A stretch of 64,000 bases of DNA, taken from positions 140,732,206-140,796,205 of the forward strand of contig OY755038.1 in the NCBI GenBank assembly GCA_963576565.1. Direction: 5' to 3'. This document shows positions 45,870 to 57,926 of the stretch, piece after piece (within the stretch, counting starts at the first letter, position 1; each line of letters begins with the position of its first letter). Position numbers and translations under genes: made by a program. The notes beneath the pieces are model-generated. The model was given only the letters and a program-made list of their open reading frames with translations, was not told where the DNA came from and ran no database searches. Source of the stretch: Aspidapion aeneum (Eukaryota; Arthropoda; Insecta; Coleoptera; Brentidae).

Positions 45870-46500
45870 GGTCAAAAGTTGTATTGAATTACCTTAAGCG
45901 CTGCAAAGTTTCAAGTTTGAGGCATATCGGTATTTAAATGAAAAAATCCGCCATTTCAAAACCGCCATTTTCATATTTTGGAATTTAAATAAAAAATTGT
46001 ATTAAGTTATCCTGAGCTCCGCGATATTTTATCTTTGAGGCAAATCGGTTTATAAATAAGAAAGTGCGCCATTGTAAATCCACCATTTTCATTTCTTTAA
46101 AGTTTAAGTTAAAAAATCATATTAGCGACCTGAAATACCCCAAAGTTCCGAATTTGATGCATGTCGGTTCATAAATGGGAAAATCCGCCATTTTCATGTT
46201 TTTAAATTTGAGTCAACAATTGTATAAAGTTACCTTAAGCGCCGCGATATTTCAAGTTTGAGGCAAATCGGTTTATAAATAGAAAGTGCGCCATTGTGGA
46301 TTCGCCATTTTGATTTCTTTGAAGTTTAAGTTATAAATCATCAGCGACCTGAAAGACCCCAAAGTTCCGAATTTGATGCATATCGGTTCATAAATGGAAA
46401 ATTCACAATTCTGGATCAGCCATTTTGTTTTTTATTTATTTTATGTAAAAATCTGTATTGAGTCACCTTAGTCCTCACCGCGAAATTTCACATTTTAGAA
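45870..46500. repeat. Diverged tandem array of ~118-bp units
   Basis: Six units start near 45870, 45990, 46110, 46213, 46333 and 46444, each around (A)TTGTATT(A/G)AGTTACCTT or ATCATATTAGCGACCTGAAA. Units 2 and 4 resemble each other (CGCGATATTT...GGCAAATCGGTTTATAAAT). Units 3 and 5 also do (CCCCAAAGTTCCGAATTTGA), giving a ~223-bp higher-order period. Each unit carries a CGCCATTTT-type core. Confidence 0.7.
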
Positions 46501-46609
46501 AATTCTGTTTGTTGGAAAAGTTTGAAACAAAGTTATGCAAATATTATACGAAGTCAATCTATTAAAACCATTTAGACAATTGCCAATGCTAATATAATTA
46601 AACAAAAGC

Positions 46610-46712
46610 TCTCGCTTCGAATTTTCCCCACGGCAAGTCGGCCGGCGGCAAATTGTCCCCGCGGCGAATTGGCCGTGGCGAATCGGCCCCGGCGAATTGT
46701 CCCATCCCCATG
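46610..46712. repeat. GC-rich GGCGAATTGGCC-type repeat
   Basis: Repeated CGGCGAATTG/CGGCAAATTG phrases (CCCCGCGGCGAATTGGCC, CCCCGGCGAATTGTCCC). It resembles the inverse of 21085-21160 and is probably a terminus of one mobile family. Confidence 0.5.
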
Positions 46713-46832
46713 TTGAAAGGTTAAAATGCATTAAAATGTCAATATTTGTTCGCTGAGTTTTATATGATATAGACGGTTATTTTTATAATGGCGGTTCGTC
46801 ATTGGCATTTCATCATTTATTTTTATTATTAT

Positions 46833-47248
46833 TGTTACGGGTTCACAACGACAAATTAAAACTCGCAATTGTTGAAAACGATACGTCAATTTATTTCGAC
46901 AAATTATGTACAAAAACACGCACTTCAACTTACTAATAACTTGCTAATAATTCACTACTATAATCGGTCTATTAACTTCGTGTTAATATCTCACGACCAC
47001 TACAGCACGTTATCTGTGACTGACTCCTGGTGCGCGACCCCGGTCCTATATATAGGATCGTCCATCTCTCTCGAACTTTCCGGCAGCCTTCGACGTCCGG
47101 AAAGTTCCCGCACTACCGCGACCGCAAGCCACAGACAACGCAACTAAAACCTAGACTAAGAATACAACCTTAAGATAAATCGACCTAATACTACACTAAA
47201 CCTAAATAAATTCCAATTATAAAATTTAAATAACTTAAATTTGTAACA
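46833..47248 (-). repeat. 3' LTR of Gypsy element 2
   Basis: 416 bp. It carries CCTATATATAGG near 47044, a likely TATA box in either orientation. It differs from the 5' LTR at a few positions only (for example near 46926 and 47042). Confidence 0.9.
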
Positions 47249-47260
47249 CTATCCTCCTCT
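47249..47260 (-). other. Polypurine tract of Gypsy element 2
   Basis: AGAGGAGGATAG on the minus strand, directly before the 3' LTR and directly after the pol stop. Confidence 0.8.
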
Positions 47261-50200
47261 TCAGGTTTGATCGTCTCGATCAACATTTCCCAGGTAAGGT
47301 TTTAGTCTGTCTAGATGAACAACTTTCATCTTGGACTTCGGGCTTCTCTGGATTCGGTAGACTACATCATTAATTCTCTTAACAACTTTATAAGGCCCTT
47401 CCCATGGTGGTGTCAACTTAGGTGATCTTCCTTTCTTGCGTTGAGGATTGTATAGCCAGACTTAATCATTCTCTTTGAACCCTGAAGAGTTTGCTTTCAG
47501 GTCATATCTCGCTTTCATGCGGTCACTGGCTATTTCTATTCGCTCTCTAACCACTTCATGGGTATCGTGCAGCTTTTGCCTTAAACGTTCGACATAGTCA
47601 TTAACCTCTAAGTGTGCTTCTTCAGGTGAACCAAACATGATATCACATGGTAAACGCAGTTCTCTACCAAACAGGATACTAGATGGAGTAGCTCCTGTTG
47701 TATTGTGAATGGCAGTTCTATAGGCCATCAAAAACAATGGAATATATTGGTCCCAATCTGTTTGGTGCTCATCAACAACTTTGCAAAGATGTTCCTCTAT
47801 TGTTTTATTAAATCTTTCAACCATGCCATCTGACTGCGGATGCAAAGCAGTAGTCCGTGTTTTATGTATTCCTAAAAGGTCACAGAGATTCTGGAAAAGC
47901 TTTGATTCAAAGTTTCTTTCTTGATCTGAATGTAGTTCCAAAGGAATGCCAAATCGGCTGAAAACATCATTTACCAGAACTTCTGCAACTGTAGCGGCCT
48001 CTTGGTTAGGCAAAGCAAAAACTTCTGGCCATTTGCTAAAATAATCCATGACAACAAGGATGTATTTGTTGCCCTTTTTAGTTTCTGGAAATGGTCCGGC
48101 CACATCAATAGCAATGCGTTCGAATGGCAGACCTACGTTATATTGTTTCATTTGACCTCTGGACCTTGTTTTGGGACCTTGGCTGGCTGCACAAGTCGAA
48201 CATCGGCGGCACCAGTTTTTCACATCTTGAAAGTAATTGACCCAATAAAATCGGTTTCGAATTTTGTCCATGGTTTTATTTATGTCTAGGTGCGCGCCTG
48301 ATTTTCCACCATGGCATTCGGCCATTATATTGTCTACCATGCTCTTAGGAACCACTACTTGATTAATCACAGTAAGGCCATCGGCACTTTCCCAGGCACG
48401 TTTAAGGATGTTTTCTTCTACTATCAGTGAATCCCATTGTGCCCACAGTGATTTGAATATCACCCCTTGGTTTGCGATATCTTGCCATGATGGTCGTGGC
48501 TGGTTCTCTTCTTTCAATCGCAAGATAGGTCCTACATCTTTGTCGTTAAGTTGTGTGGTTCTAATCGAAGCCGACATCCATTCTTCATCTGGTTCTAACT
48601 TTATCTGGCGCACGTTGGTAATTCCTTCTTTCTGGTCAATTTTCCTGCAATGTTTACAATCCTCGGGGCAAGGTCTTCTGGACAATGCATCTGCATTATT
48701 ATGCACCCTTCCTGCTCGGTGCTTAATTTGATAATGGTATTGTTGTAGCTTTTCTATCCATCTCGCGACTTGCCCCTCAGGTTGTTTCATTTTCATGAGC
48801 CACTGTAACGCAGCATGATCCGTTCTAATCAGAAACTCTTGTCCGTAGAGATATTTGTGAAAGTGATCTACGGATTTAACTATGGCTAGGAGCTCCTTTC
48901 TAGTAACACAATAATTTCTCTCTGGTTTGGATAGCTTCTTGCTGAAAAATTCGATGACCCGTTCTTCTTCATCTTGTACTTGGGAGAGTACTGCTCTTAT
49001 GCCATCGTTGCTCGCGTCAGTATCTAATATGAATTTTCCTTTTGGAATGGGATATGCAAGAATCGGACTAGAACATAATGCTGCTTTTAGTCTTCTAAAT
49101 GCTTGGTCACATTCGGTATTCCATTTGTAAGAAGCTTTATCTTCTGTAAGTCTATGTAACGGAGACGCTATTTTGGCGAATCCTTCTACAAATCGTCTGT
49201 AGTATGTACACAGACCCAAAAAGCTTCTCAATTCATGTTTGTCACGAGGTTGAGGCCATTCTTTTATTGCTTGTAGCTTCTTTTCGTCGGTATGGATGCC
49301 TTCTCGGGAAACGACGTGACCCAGGAACTCAACTTTTTCTTGGAACAGAAAACATTTCTTTGAGTTTAATTTAAGATTTGCGTTCCTGATTCTTGAGAAT
49401 ACTTCTCGTAAATTATCTAGATGTTCTTGAAATGATTTTCCCATTACTATGACATCATCCAAATAGACTAGGCAGGTTTTCCAAGTAAGGCCTCGTAGAA
49501 CGACTTCTATTAGTCTTTCAAATGTAGCTGGGGCATTGCACAGGCCAAATGGCATCACATTAAACTGATAAAGTCCACTTCTAGCAGAGAATGCAGTCTT
49601 CTCTTTATCTCTTTCAAAGATTCCTACTTGCCAATACCCACTTTTCAGGTCAAGAGTAGAAAACCAATATGATCCTGCCAACGTTGTTAATGTGTCGTCT
49701 ATTCTTGGCAGTGGGTAACTATCTTTCTTGGTCACATCGTTAAGTTTCCTGTAGTCGACACAAAATCTAGTACTTCCATCCTTTTTAGTGACCAACACCA
49801 CAGGAGATGACCAAGGACTTGATGACTCTTCAATAACACCGTCGCTGAGCATTTTATTAATGAGATTGTGAACTTCTTCTTGCTTGGCCATTGGTAGTCT
49901 TCTTGGGGGTTGTCTTATCGGTTGGGCATCGCCAGTGTTGATAGCATGTTGAATAAGGTTTGTGCGTCCCGAACTACTCCTAGTTTCGAAGATATTACTT
50001 TGTTCTTCTATAAACTCTCTCGCTTTACTATATTCTTCTGGAGTGAGATGTTGCCAAGTTGACTCAAATTGCTGAAGTACCTCCATTGGTAACTTGCTTG
50101 TATCCTCGGAAGTTGGCTCTTCACATCTTGTTACTTTCTGTACTGGTTCAAATAATGCTACCACCTCCCCCTTATTAATTTTGACACTATTTGGGAAAAT

Positions 50201-50818
50201 ATTCGCGACTCTAATCGGGATGTCTTTATCGGTTTTAACTAGTGATTTTGCAACGAGGTAGGTGTTGGGTGTGTTTTGTTGGCTTATGAGTCCGACGCAG
50301 CTTGATGTTTTACTTTCTAGCCTCCCAAAAATTATGGTCTCACTGTTACCGACTAGTCTTGTTGTGCATACTGCCACGACCTTTATTGGTTCTTTATTGA
50401 AGTGACTATTTGACAAAATGAACTCTTCGTTCCCAAATCTTAGGGTATTAAGTTTATTATCAAACGCAAATCCATGTTTACTTATCAAGTCCATTCCCAA
50501 AATAAATTCGTCTTCTATTTCGGCAACCAATACAGTGTGGCGAATCTTCAATCTTCCCAGCTGTAGGTCTGTATCTGTCTGCCCCAACACGTCGGCGGAT
50601 TCTCCAGTCACAGTCTTAAGTGTTATTTTCTTTTCTATTGGTCGAATTTTATATCTCGTTGCAATTTTGAACTTAAGCAATGATATGGCAGCACCAGTGT
50701 CTACTGTTATATTAACTTTTCTCCCATTAATGAGTCCGTCGATGTTAAGACTGTCAGCAGTATGTTTTAGGCTCTTAATAGAGTAAATTTTGGGGGCTCT
50801 ATTCCCATTAGCCAACAC
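47261..50818 (-). pseudogene. pol: Gypsy element 2 pol: protease, RT, RNase H and integrase
   Basis: An 1,118-codon open frame (50818-47462), then a TAA at 47462-47464, then a further 66 in-frame codons to TGA at 47261. Protease TVDTGAAISLL; RT with SPWSSPVVLVTKKDG, FCVDYRKLNDV, FNVMPFGLCNAPATFERL and YLDD (CLVYLDDVIV); RNase H with DTDASNDGIRAVL and RTDHAALQWL; integrase finger (ECHGGKSGAHLDINKTM...CSTC) and catalytic D, D, E (AIDVAGPF, LHSDQERNF, MVERFNKT). Beyond the stop lies a GPY/F-type segment (WEGPYKVVKRINDVVYRI). The single nonsense codon removes only this tail, so a mostly complete enzyme could still be made. Confidence 0.93.
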
Positions 50819-50841
50819 CCGCCCCTCTGCGTTGACTAGTT

Positions 50842-52123
50842 TTAGTTTTCCTGATCTCTTCTTCGGTACTCTGTCCCGCTAGATGGCGAGCGAGACCTTA
50901 TTTGGACGCGACAATCGCTTTGAATATGCCCTGTACGTCCGCATCTGAAACACTTTACATTTGGAGGGGATCGTCTGCTTTCTTTCACAGAGTCAATCTT
51001 CTCTATCAGTGATTGAAACATTTGGTTTAGCGTTTTTGAGTTGACCTCATGTCCATTGCTCATTTCTTCTCCCTCCTGAATTGAAACAGCTCTTACTTTT
51101 GGCCTGGACATATTATTTGATGATTCAATTTCAAGGGCTCGAATCAACACTTCACTGCTGTTATGGAAGCGTTCTCGACGAAGTAACTTTGCTAAGTCCG
51201 TGTCTCGTAATCCGTTAATAAAGCGACCTATCGTGAAGGGATCTCTGTAATTTTCTGGCATTTCTGGGTAAGCTAAATACATCAGCCTCCTGATATCTGC
51301 TTCATACTCTTGCAATGATTCTCCTGGTCTTTGTTGACGAATATTTAATTCTATATAACCTTCTTTCTAACGCTGCCACTAAAGCATTATAATTCTGTTT
51401 TTGTTCGACTGGAATGGACCGTAAAAGTCCCAGAGCAGGTTCTCGTAGAGCTACTAACAAAGCTCTAGCTTTTTCTTCATCATCCCAACCATTTGCAGCA
51501 GCGGCAGCTTTAAACTGTTGTTTGTAAGTAGACCAGGAAGACGTACCATCAAAATTTGGAGGCTTAATGTTTTGGTTGGAATTTACAACACATCCTTGAG
51601 CTTTTATTTTGTTGTGTTCTTTCTGAAGCTGTATAAACTGTTTTGACATGTCCTGGAATTTTTCTTCTATGGTTTGAAAAACTTCTTCCCTAACATTCTG
51701 TAGTTTGGTCTCCACTTTTTCTTCAACATTTTGTACCTTTTCCTCAACATTTTGTACCTTTTCTTCTACATTCTGCAATTTATTTTGTACCTTTTGTTCC
51801 ACACTATGCATTCTTTGAGTTATTTCTTCCTTAAGATTTTCGGTTGCACTCTTGAACTCTTTTCTCAGCTGTTCGGAGTTGCTCTTTATTTGATCGAAGT
51901 TTTCTTGAATGCCATCTAATCTTTGCTCAAATGTCTGTTTCATATCGTTCTGGTTTTGTTCGATGGTCTGTCTCATATCATTCTGATTTTGTTCAATAGT
52001 GTGTTTCATGTCGTCCATGGTGCGTTTCATATCGCCCTGGTTTTGAGCCATTTGAGCTGCTAGAGCCTGCATCATTTTAGTTAGATCTTCCATCTTTGCC
52101 GATCCTTGTCTAGTAAGCATCAA
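50842..52123 (-). pseudogene. gag: Gypsy element 2 gag with repeated coiled coil
   Basis: Two overlapping frames of one gag. 52123-51302 gives a long N-terminal coiled coil built of internal repeats (QNQNDMRQTIE-type units and three NVEEKVQ-type units), then a capsid-like start (PPNFDGTSSWSTYKQQFKAA). 51315-50842 continues with GESLQEYEADIRRLMYLAYP and ends in one CCHC knuckle (CFRCGRTGHIQSDC). The join near 51350 is disrupted by a small indel. Pol follows after about 23 bp. The repeats imply a rod-like N terminus that can change length by slippage. Confidence 0.88.
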
Positions 52124-52139
52124 CTTCCTGATAAATCAC

Positions 52140-52930
52140 TTAAAACGTCTATTTTAGGGCTATAAAGCGAATGTCGAAGTCGGTTTTTCAATATCTCTTC
52201 CAATTCTTAAATAGAACCTAATGGAATGTTCTGGAATATACTGGTAAATGCTACTCTTTCTGCTACTAGGCAAATGTAGAAGTCACTTTTTGATTATCTC
52301 TTTTGGTTCTCGAATAGACCGTCGTAGAATGTTATGGAATATTCTAGAAATAATTTCTAATTCTTACTTTTCAAATAACTAAGCTACTGTTGAAGTCGGT
52401 ATTTGTATATCTCTTCTAGTTTTTGAATAGAACGTCGTAGAATGTTATGGAATCTTCTAGAAATTCTTTCTAATTCTTACTTTTGAAATAACTAAACTAA
52501 TGTCGAAATCGGTATTTGTATATATCTTCTAGTTTTTGAATAGAACGTCGTAGAATGTTATGGAATCTTCTAGAAATTCTTTTTAGTTCTTACTTTTGAA
52601 ATTACTAAGCTAATGTCGAAGTCTCTTTTTGGATATTTCTTCTGGTTTTCGAATAGAGCGTCGTAGAAAGTGATGGAATGTTCTAGAAATTCTTTCTGAT
52701 TCTTACTTTTAAAATTACTAAGCTAATGTCGAAGTCGGTATTTGTATATCTCTTCTAGTTTTTGAATAGAACGTCGTAGAATGTTATAGAATATTCTAGA
52801 AAATCTGTCTAATTATCAATTTTTGGACTGTAAAGTTAATGTCAAAGTCGGTTCTTAAATATCTCTTTTAGTTTTTGAATAAAACAATATCGAACTTCTT
52901 CGAATATTCTGGAAAAATCACTTACTGTTT
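52140..52930 (-). promoter_or_regulatory. Leader array: seven 113-bp units, each with a heat-shock element
   Basis: Perfect GAAnnTTCnnGAA sites begin at 52224, 52337, 52450, 52563, 52676, 52789 and 52902, exactly 113 bp apart. The surrounding units share TCGAAGTCGGTATTTGTATA and GAATAGAACGTCGTAGAATG. The array lies between the primer-binding site and gag of Gypsy element 2. Alternating inverted nGAAn blocks are the binding sites of trimeric HSF, so stress-responsive transcription is a reasonable inference. Confidence 0.85.
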
Positions 52931-53000
52931 TTCTGTCCAATTGTCCTATCCGGTGGTAATATGTAAGGATAGTCTTTGCACTATTTATTTCTTTTAATCT

Positions 53001-53014
53001 CACTTCTGACACCA
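53001..53014 (-). other. Primer-binding site for tRNA-Leu
   Basis: Plus-strand CACTTCTGACACCA, 2 bp from the 5' LTR. From memory this equals the 3' end of insect tRNA-Leu(CAG) plus CCA. Confidence 0.75.
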
Positions 53015-53016
53015 AT

Positions 53017-53432
53017 TGTTACGGGTTCACAACGACAAATTAAAACTCGCAATTGTTGAAAACGATACGTCAATTTATTTCGACAAATTATGTACAAAAA
53101 CACGCACTTAAACTTACTAATAACTTGCTAATAATTCACTACTATAATCGGTCTATTAACTTCGTGTTAATATCTCACGACCACTACAGCACGTTATCTG
53201 TGACTGACTCCTGGTGCGCGACCCCGGCCCTATATATAGGATCGTCCATCTCTCTCGAACTTTCCGGCAGCCTTCGACGTCCGGAAAGTTCCCGCACTAC
53301 CGCGACCGCAAGCCACAGACAACGCAACTAAAACCTAGACTAAGAATACAACCTTAAGATAAATCGACCTAATACTACACTAAACCTAAATAAATTCCAA
53401 TTATAAAATTTAAATAACTTAAATTTGTAACA
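53017..53432 (-). repeat. 5' LTR of Gypsy element 2
   Basis: 416 bp. On the element strand GATCCTATATATAGGGCC provides a TATA box near 53230. It ends at the duplicated TTAT. Confidence 0.9.
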
Positions 53433-53745
53433 TTATTATTTAGTCGGTTTAGAACGTTTTTCTACGTTGTCCGACGCCTATTCTCCACCTCCTTCGATCC
53501 TGACAATCATCTTCTGTCAGATTTTTTTGACTCATTGATCTGCGCCCTATTGGTTGCCATTCTAGCACCTGCTTTGGTAATCTTTCGTCGTTCATCCGTT
53601 GTACATGGCCGTACCATATCAGTTGTCTTTTAGTGATGTCATCCCTTATGCTTCCTTCGATTCCCATTCTTTCTTTTATGATCTCATTTCTTATGTGATC
53701 TGTTCTAGCTTTTGTCGTGATTTGTTTTATCCGCAGGCTTAAAAC
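53433..53745 (-). pseudogene. RTE-like LINE, C-terminal fragment
   Basis: Minus-strand frame RQLIWYGHVQRMNDERLPKQ, VLEWQPIGRR and WRIGVGQRRKTF, the typical end of RTE-type reverse transcriptases in insects. The linker between is shortened. Its 3' tail is a TAA repeat, split by Gypsy element 2: part lies at 53433-53442 and the rest at 46818-46832. Confidence 0.75.
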
Positions 53746-56700
53746 CTAATTTTTGCTCCTAAACGGATTAAAAAATAGATTTTATCCCCGATAAAAGAAA
53801 TCAACTATTTACCTTTGGGGGTAAACTCAGATCGAAGGTAAGCCAACAAGAGGTCGGACCAGTCTTCTTTAATGATTACTCTCGCAAGCGATTGTTATGT
53901 CAAGGAAACTACCATCAATTCTACTTGCGTAAGTAACCCCGAAAACTGGTTTCCCTCCTTAATCAGTTTTTTTATATTTTAAAGGTTTTTATTTCTAGCA
54001 AGCGATAAATGTTGTACATGTTGGAATGAAAAATAATTAAAGATAACCTAACCTTGTCTGTGTACCCTGAACTAATAATATTAAATACTACTTACATTAA
54101 TAAACTTGGAGGGAGCACTTTCGGCTGTCATCACATGTAACTTTCACCAAACCCAAAAAAACTCTCCCGTCGAAGCTCCCATTTGCACTGTCCTCGATTT
54201 AATCACTGTTTTTGCAAGCTTGCAACTGCTTATTAAATTAACTATACAGGGTGCTTCATAACACAACCCCCTCCCTTAGAAGCGTTACGTCCCGAAACGC
54301 GAAAAAAATTAATTTATTAAATAAAACGAACGCAAAATGAAAAACTACTTAAACCGCGACAAATTATTGAATCGAAGACAGTCAAATCTTTAACCTATGT
54401 ACCTATCTATATTCCTCAACAATAAAATGTTTAAATCTTCAGCAAAGATAAACTACAAAATTTATTTCTACAGCTCCATAAAAGTTAAAAGTTTAAAAGG
54501 CATAAAAATGACAACATTTTTTAATTATATAATTGTTTTTAAATTTTAAATATTTTTTTTCTACAGACATATTACTTTTATCAACCTTTTGAGGAGTATG
54601 TTTACAACATTTTTATTTCATTACCATTCTTCACTGCTGGTGTTTACAAAATTCAGATATATTTTTTGTTACTCTTTTACGCTGTTCTTACTCAAAACTC
54701 TTCTTTTGTCGTATATTGACTAATACTTTTTTCTTATTTTTAGTATTGTAAGTAAATTTTTTGCAGACTTTAATATGGTTTTTATTCCTTTCTTATCGAA
54801 AACATACATACAACCGATATAAAGTAATATGCTCTGTTTAACTATGAAAAGGCATGAATTGTTGTCATTTCGTTGAAATTACAGAAAAAAATTACAAACT
54901 TTGTTGTTCACATTTTTTGTTACTCTTTTACGCTGTTCTTACTCTAAACTCTTCTTTTGTCGTATATTGACTAATACTTTTTTCTTATTTTTAGTATTGT
55001 AAGTAAATTTTTTGCAGACTTTAATATGGTTTTTATTCCTTTCTTATCGAAAACATACATACAACCGATATAAAGTAATATGCTCTGTTTAACTATGAAA
55101 AGGCATGAATTGTTGTCATTTCGTTGAAATTACAGAAAAAATTACAAACTTTGTTGTTCACATTTTTTTTTAACCTAAAATTTTCAGTCTATTCTTACAA
55201 TATTACCTAAAGCTTGATAATAATTTAAATGTTTTCCAAAAGAAACTGTTTCAAAAATATGTTTGCTTATCAAAAAAAATAGCTTTATAAAGAAGTCTAT
55301 GAGCTGTCACAAATTTTCCGATATTCTACATTTATCTGTCTACTTCATAGCCACATTACCTATGTCCTGTTAAATTATTACCAACATGTACAACGCTTTC
55401 AATAAATATACAGTCACATCTGTACTTTTAACATTAAATTATTGTTTAATTTATCAAATCTAAATCTACCCTGTTAAATAATTACAAACATGTACAAAAG
55501 CTGTCAGTGGACACACATATCTTTTTGACATTAAGCTCTAGTTTAATTCACTTTCAACAATTTACTCTATTTATTTATTTATTTTAATTATATTCCGCGG
55601 TTCTGTAAAAAAATCTTTCCTAATTCCTAAATTATTCAAGTTCTTCGTTCGACTATTTAGTTCAACTTTAAATGTCATATAACTCTGAACAAAATTTTTT
55701 TTTGTGCTACACTTTCTTTAGCTGCTTTGTCAGTATTTTTTGCCACTCATCATTTTATCTTGTAATCATTCTTACATCATATACTCATTTTAACATCTTA
55801 TTAATCATTTTAACATCTCATTATTCACTTAAACATCTTATTAAACATTTTAACATCGCCTTAATCATTTGACCATTTTATATTCTATTTTGCCTAGGCC
55901 TAGGACGTCTTGTTCTTGTGTATCTCCTGCAGCGTAATATTCTATACTTCCTGGCCAAGTAAAAGATAGAATAAGACTGAGCATTCGATATGTTGCAAAT
56001 TCAAATATATCAATCCTTCTTTAACATGTACCAACTGATACAATCAATATACTATATAATTGGTTTAATTCAAATACCCTTATTTGCTTCCCGTTAGCAT
56101 AATCTAAATTTTCCAAGGAATATTTAAATCTTATAAGTTTTGTATTCCAATTTCTTTTAACATCTGCTGGTAAAGTCAATTTTAACAAATTCTAACAATT
56201 AGGCAATTATTTGCCATCACTTAATAAACTCTTTAAAAATTGGACAAGTTTTCTTAAATTACAAAAACTTCTTATTTTTTATCTTACTATTACACAAAAC
56301 ATACAAATGGCGGATTTTATGTTGCAATTATTTCACTTTTATAAGTCTATTTTTATGTTTTTTAAATTACCAAAAAAAATGTTTGTTTGTTAAACTATTA
56401 ACTGTCTCTTGCACGAATAAATGATGCTTGTTATTCTAATAGTACAAAGTCTTCATGTGGTTACTTTATCCCTGATCCGAAACTCTGCCAAAGGTTTTTC
56501 TTGGGATTAATTTGCTGGTACCATTGCATGATTTCTTTACAGATGATTAATTATCCTGGCGCTGAATTTTTCATCTTTTTTATGTTTCTGCTGTATCTAT
56601 TCGCATTTTGTAATAATATTCTCACTAAAAGCTAAAACATACCAAAACAAACCAAGATTAGCCTTTTTTTTAACTTTTTTTGTAGAAATTTTATTTTAAC

Positions 56701-57926
56701 AACATTAAAATAAAATATACAATTAATTAAAAATAATGAATGAACATTAATGTAGAAAATTAATGTATAAACAAAATTAATTTACTCAACTCAACTCATA
56801 CTTGGATTCACACCATTTTGAGTATGTACGTGCTTTTCATTCCAAGAATTTAATTATAAACAATGTTTCTAACATACTGCCGGTAAAAATTGTATCAAAT
56901 TCCTAAGTCTATTAATAAGAAAAAATTGCAAGCATACGTTGTTTGTATTTGACCTACATGTTATTGTATACCTCTTTATTTTACAACAGAATGATTTAAA
57001 ATTTTACGAACGTGCCAAGCCACAAATAATCACATTTATGACTTTTTACATTGAGTCTTTTTTAATCATGTCTGTACGTCTGTCGTCTATGCTAACAACT
57101 CAAAACTATTTTACCGATTTTGACAAAATTTATACTTTTTTTGCAGGTTTTAAAAACAAATTTCTAATAAAAATTTCCCTTTGTATTTATCTATTAATTG
57201 GACTTATTTTCTTTAAATCATCTTCATTATCTCCTTTTTTGAGCCTTTATTTCCTAGCACTCCTTTTTCCCTACGTTTTTCCGACTTAATATTTTTCTGC
57301 TAAATCTATTATAAACCACTTTTAATACTTAGGCGCAACCAACGTTATGACTTTCGCAATTTTTGGGCGCTAAACTACTTTTCTTTTTTAAACGTCTTCA
57401 ATTTTAACATTCCCATTGTAAAGCACGCAAAACACCTTTTATTAATAATAATTTACACATAGACCACCCCCTTTATTTATTCTTAGAAAATATTTTTAAC
57501 CTAACTCGGTTAAGTCGTTAAAAGGAATTCGCCAGTCAATCTGCAGACGTACATCAGACTTTATAAAATGAGTGCGTACACTAAATAAAGCCCTCTTAAC
57601 CCTTTATCTTCTTCTTGCCAACTATATTTGACTTAAAACGATTGATATAAGTAAAATACTTAACTTTAGTTTATTTCAGTCCTGCTGTTGTCTCACTCTT
57701 CTTAGAACTGTTTTTATTCGTAGGTAGCGCTTCTTTAATCTGCATTGTACATATATCGCTCTCCTTATTGTCTTATTCTTGTATTACTGTACGTACTTTT
57801 TATGTATTGTGGGTACCCAACCATTGACGTCTTACAATAACTTTTATTTACAGTGGATCCAATCTAAAAGCTAAAACATACAAAGAAAGAAAAAATGTTA
57901 GTATAATATAATACAAGTTTTGCCCT
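53746..57926. other. 4.2-kb AT-rich region, probably 3' part and LTR of Gypsy element 3
   Basis: No gene. It lies downstream of Gypsy element 3 pol on the minus strand. A purine run on that strand (AAATAAAGGGGGTGGTC, about 57463-57480) followed by TGTGTAAATT could be its polypurine tract and 3' LTR start, but the matching 5' LTR would be outside the window. 54245-54310 holds a TACAGGGTGCTTCATAAC mariner-type end. 55770-55880 has ~22-bp units (CATTTTAACATCTTATTAAT). A 116-codon T-rich frame at 56939-57289 has no domain and is not called. Confidence 0.45.
54662..55162. repeat. Tandem duplication of a ~250-bp segment
   Basis: Two nearly identical copies, each starting TTTTTGTTACTCTTTTACGC and ending ACAAACTTTGTTGTTCAC, with one substitution and a one-base length difference seen. 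A recent local duplication. Confidence 0.85.

Larger units (their letters stand above)
46833..53432 (-). mobile_element. Gypsy element 2, compact, 416-bp LTRs
   Basis: A minus-strand Ty3/Gypsy retrotransposon of 6.6 kb. LTRs at 46833-47248 and 53017-53432 start TGTTACGGGTTC, end TTTGTAACA and are almost identical. The target duplication is TTAT on both sides. It contains gag and pol but no env frame. It lies inside the (TAA)n tail of an RTE-like LINE whose body is at 53440-53745. Lesions are few: one gag frame disruption and one nonsense codon near the end of pol. Confidence 0.92.

Noticed and set aside
56939..57289. 116-codon hydrophobic, possibly membrane protein
   Set aside because: The hydrophobic residues follow from T-rich composition. 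No domain, and no splice or regulatory context was found.
56625..57890. CTAAAAGCTAAAACATAC direct repeat (near 56626 and 57866) as LTR boundaries of Gypsy element 3
   Set aside because: The match is only about 20 bases, lacks TG...CA ends and does not extend.
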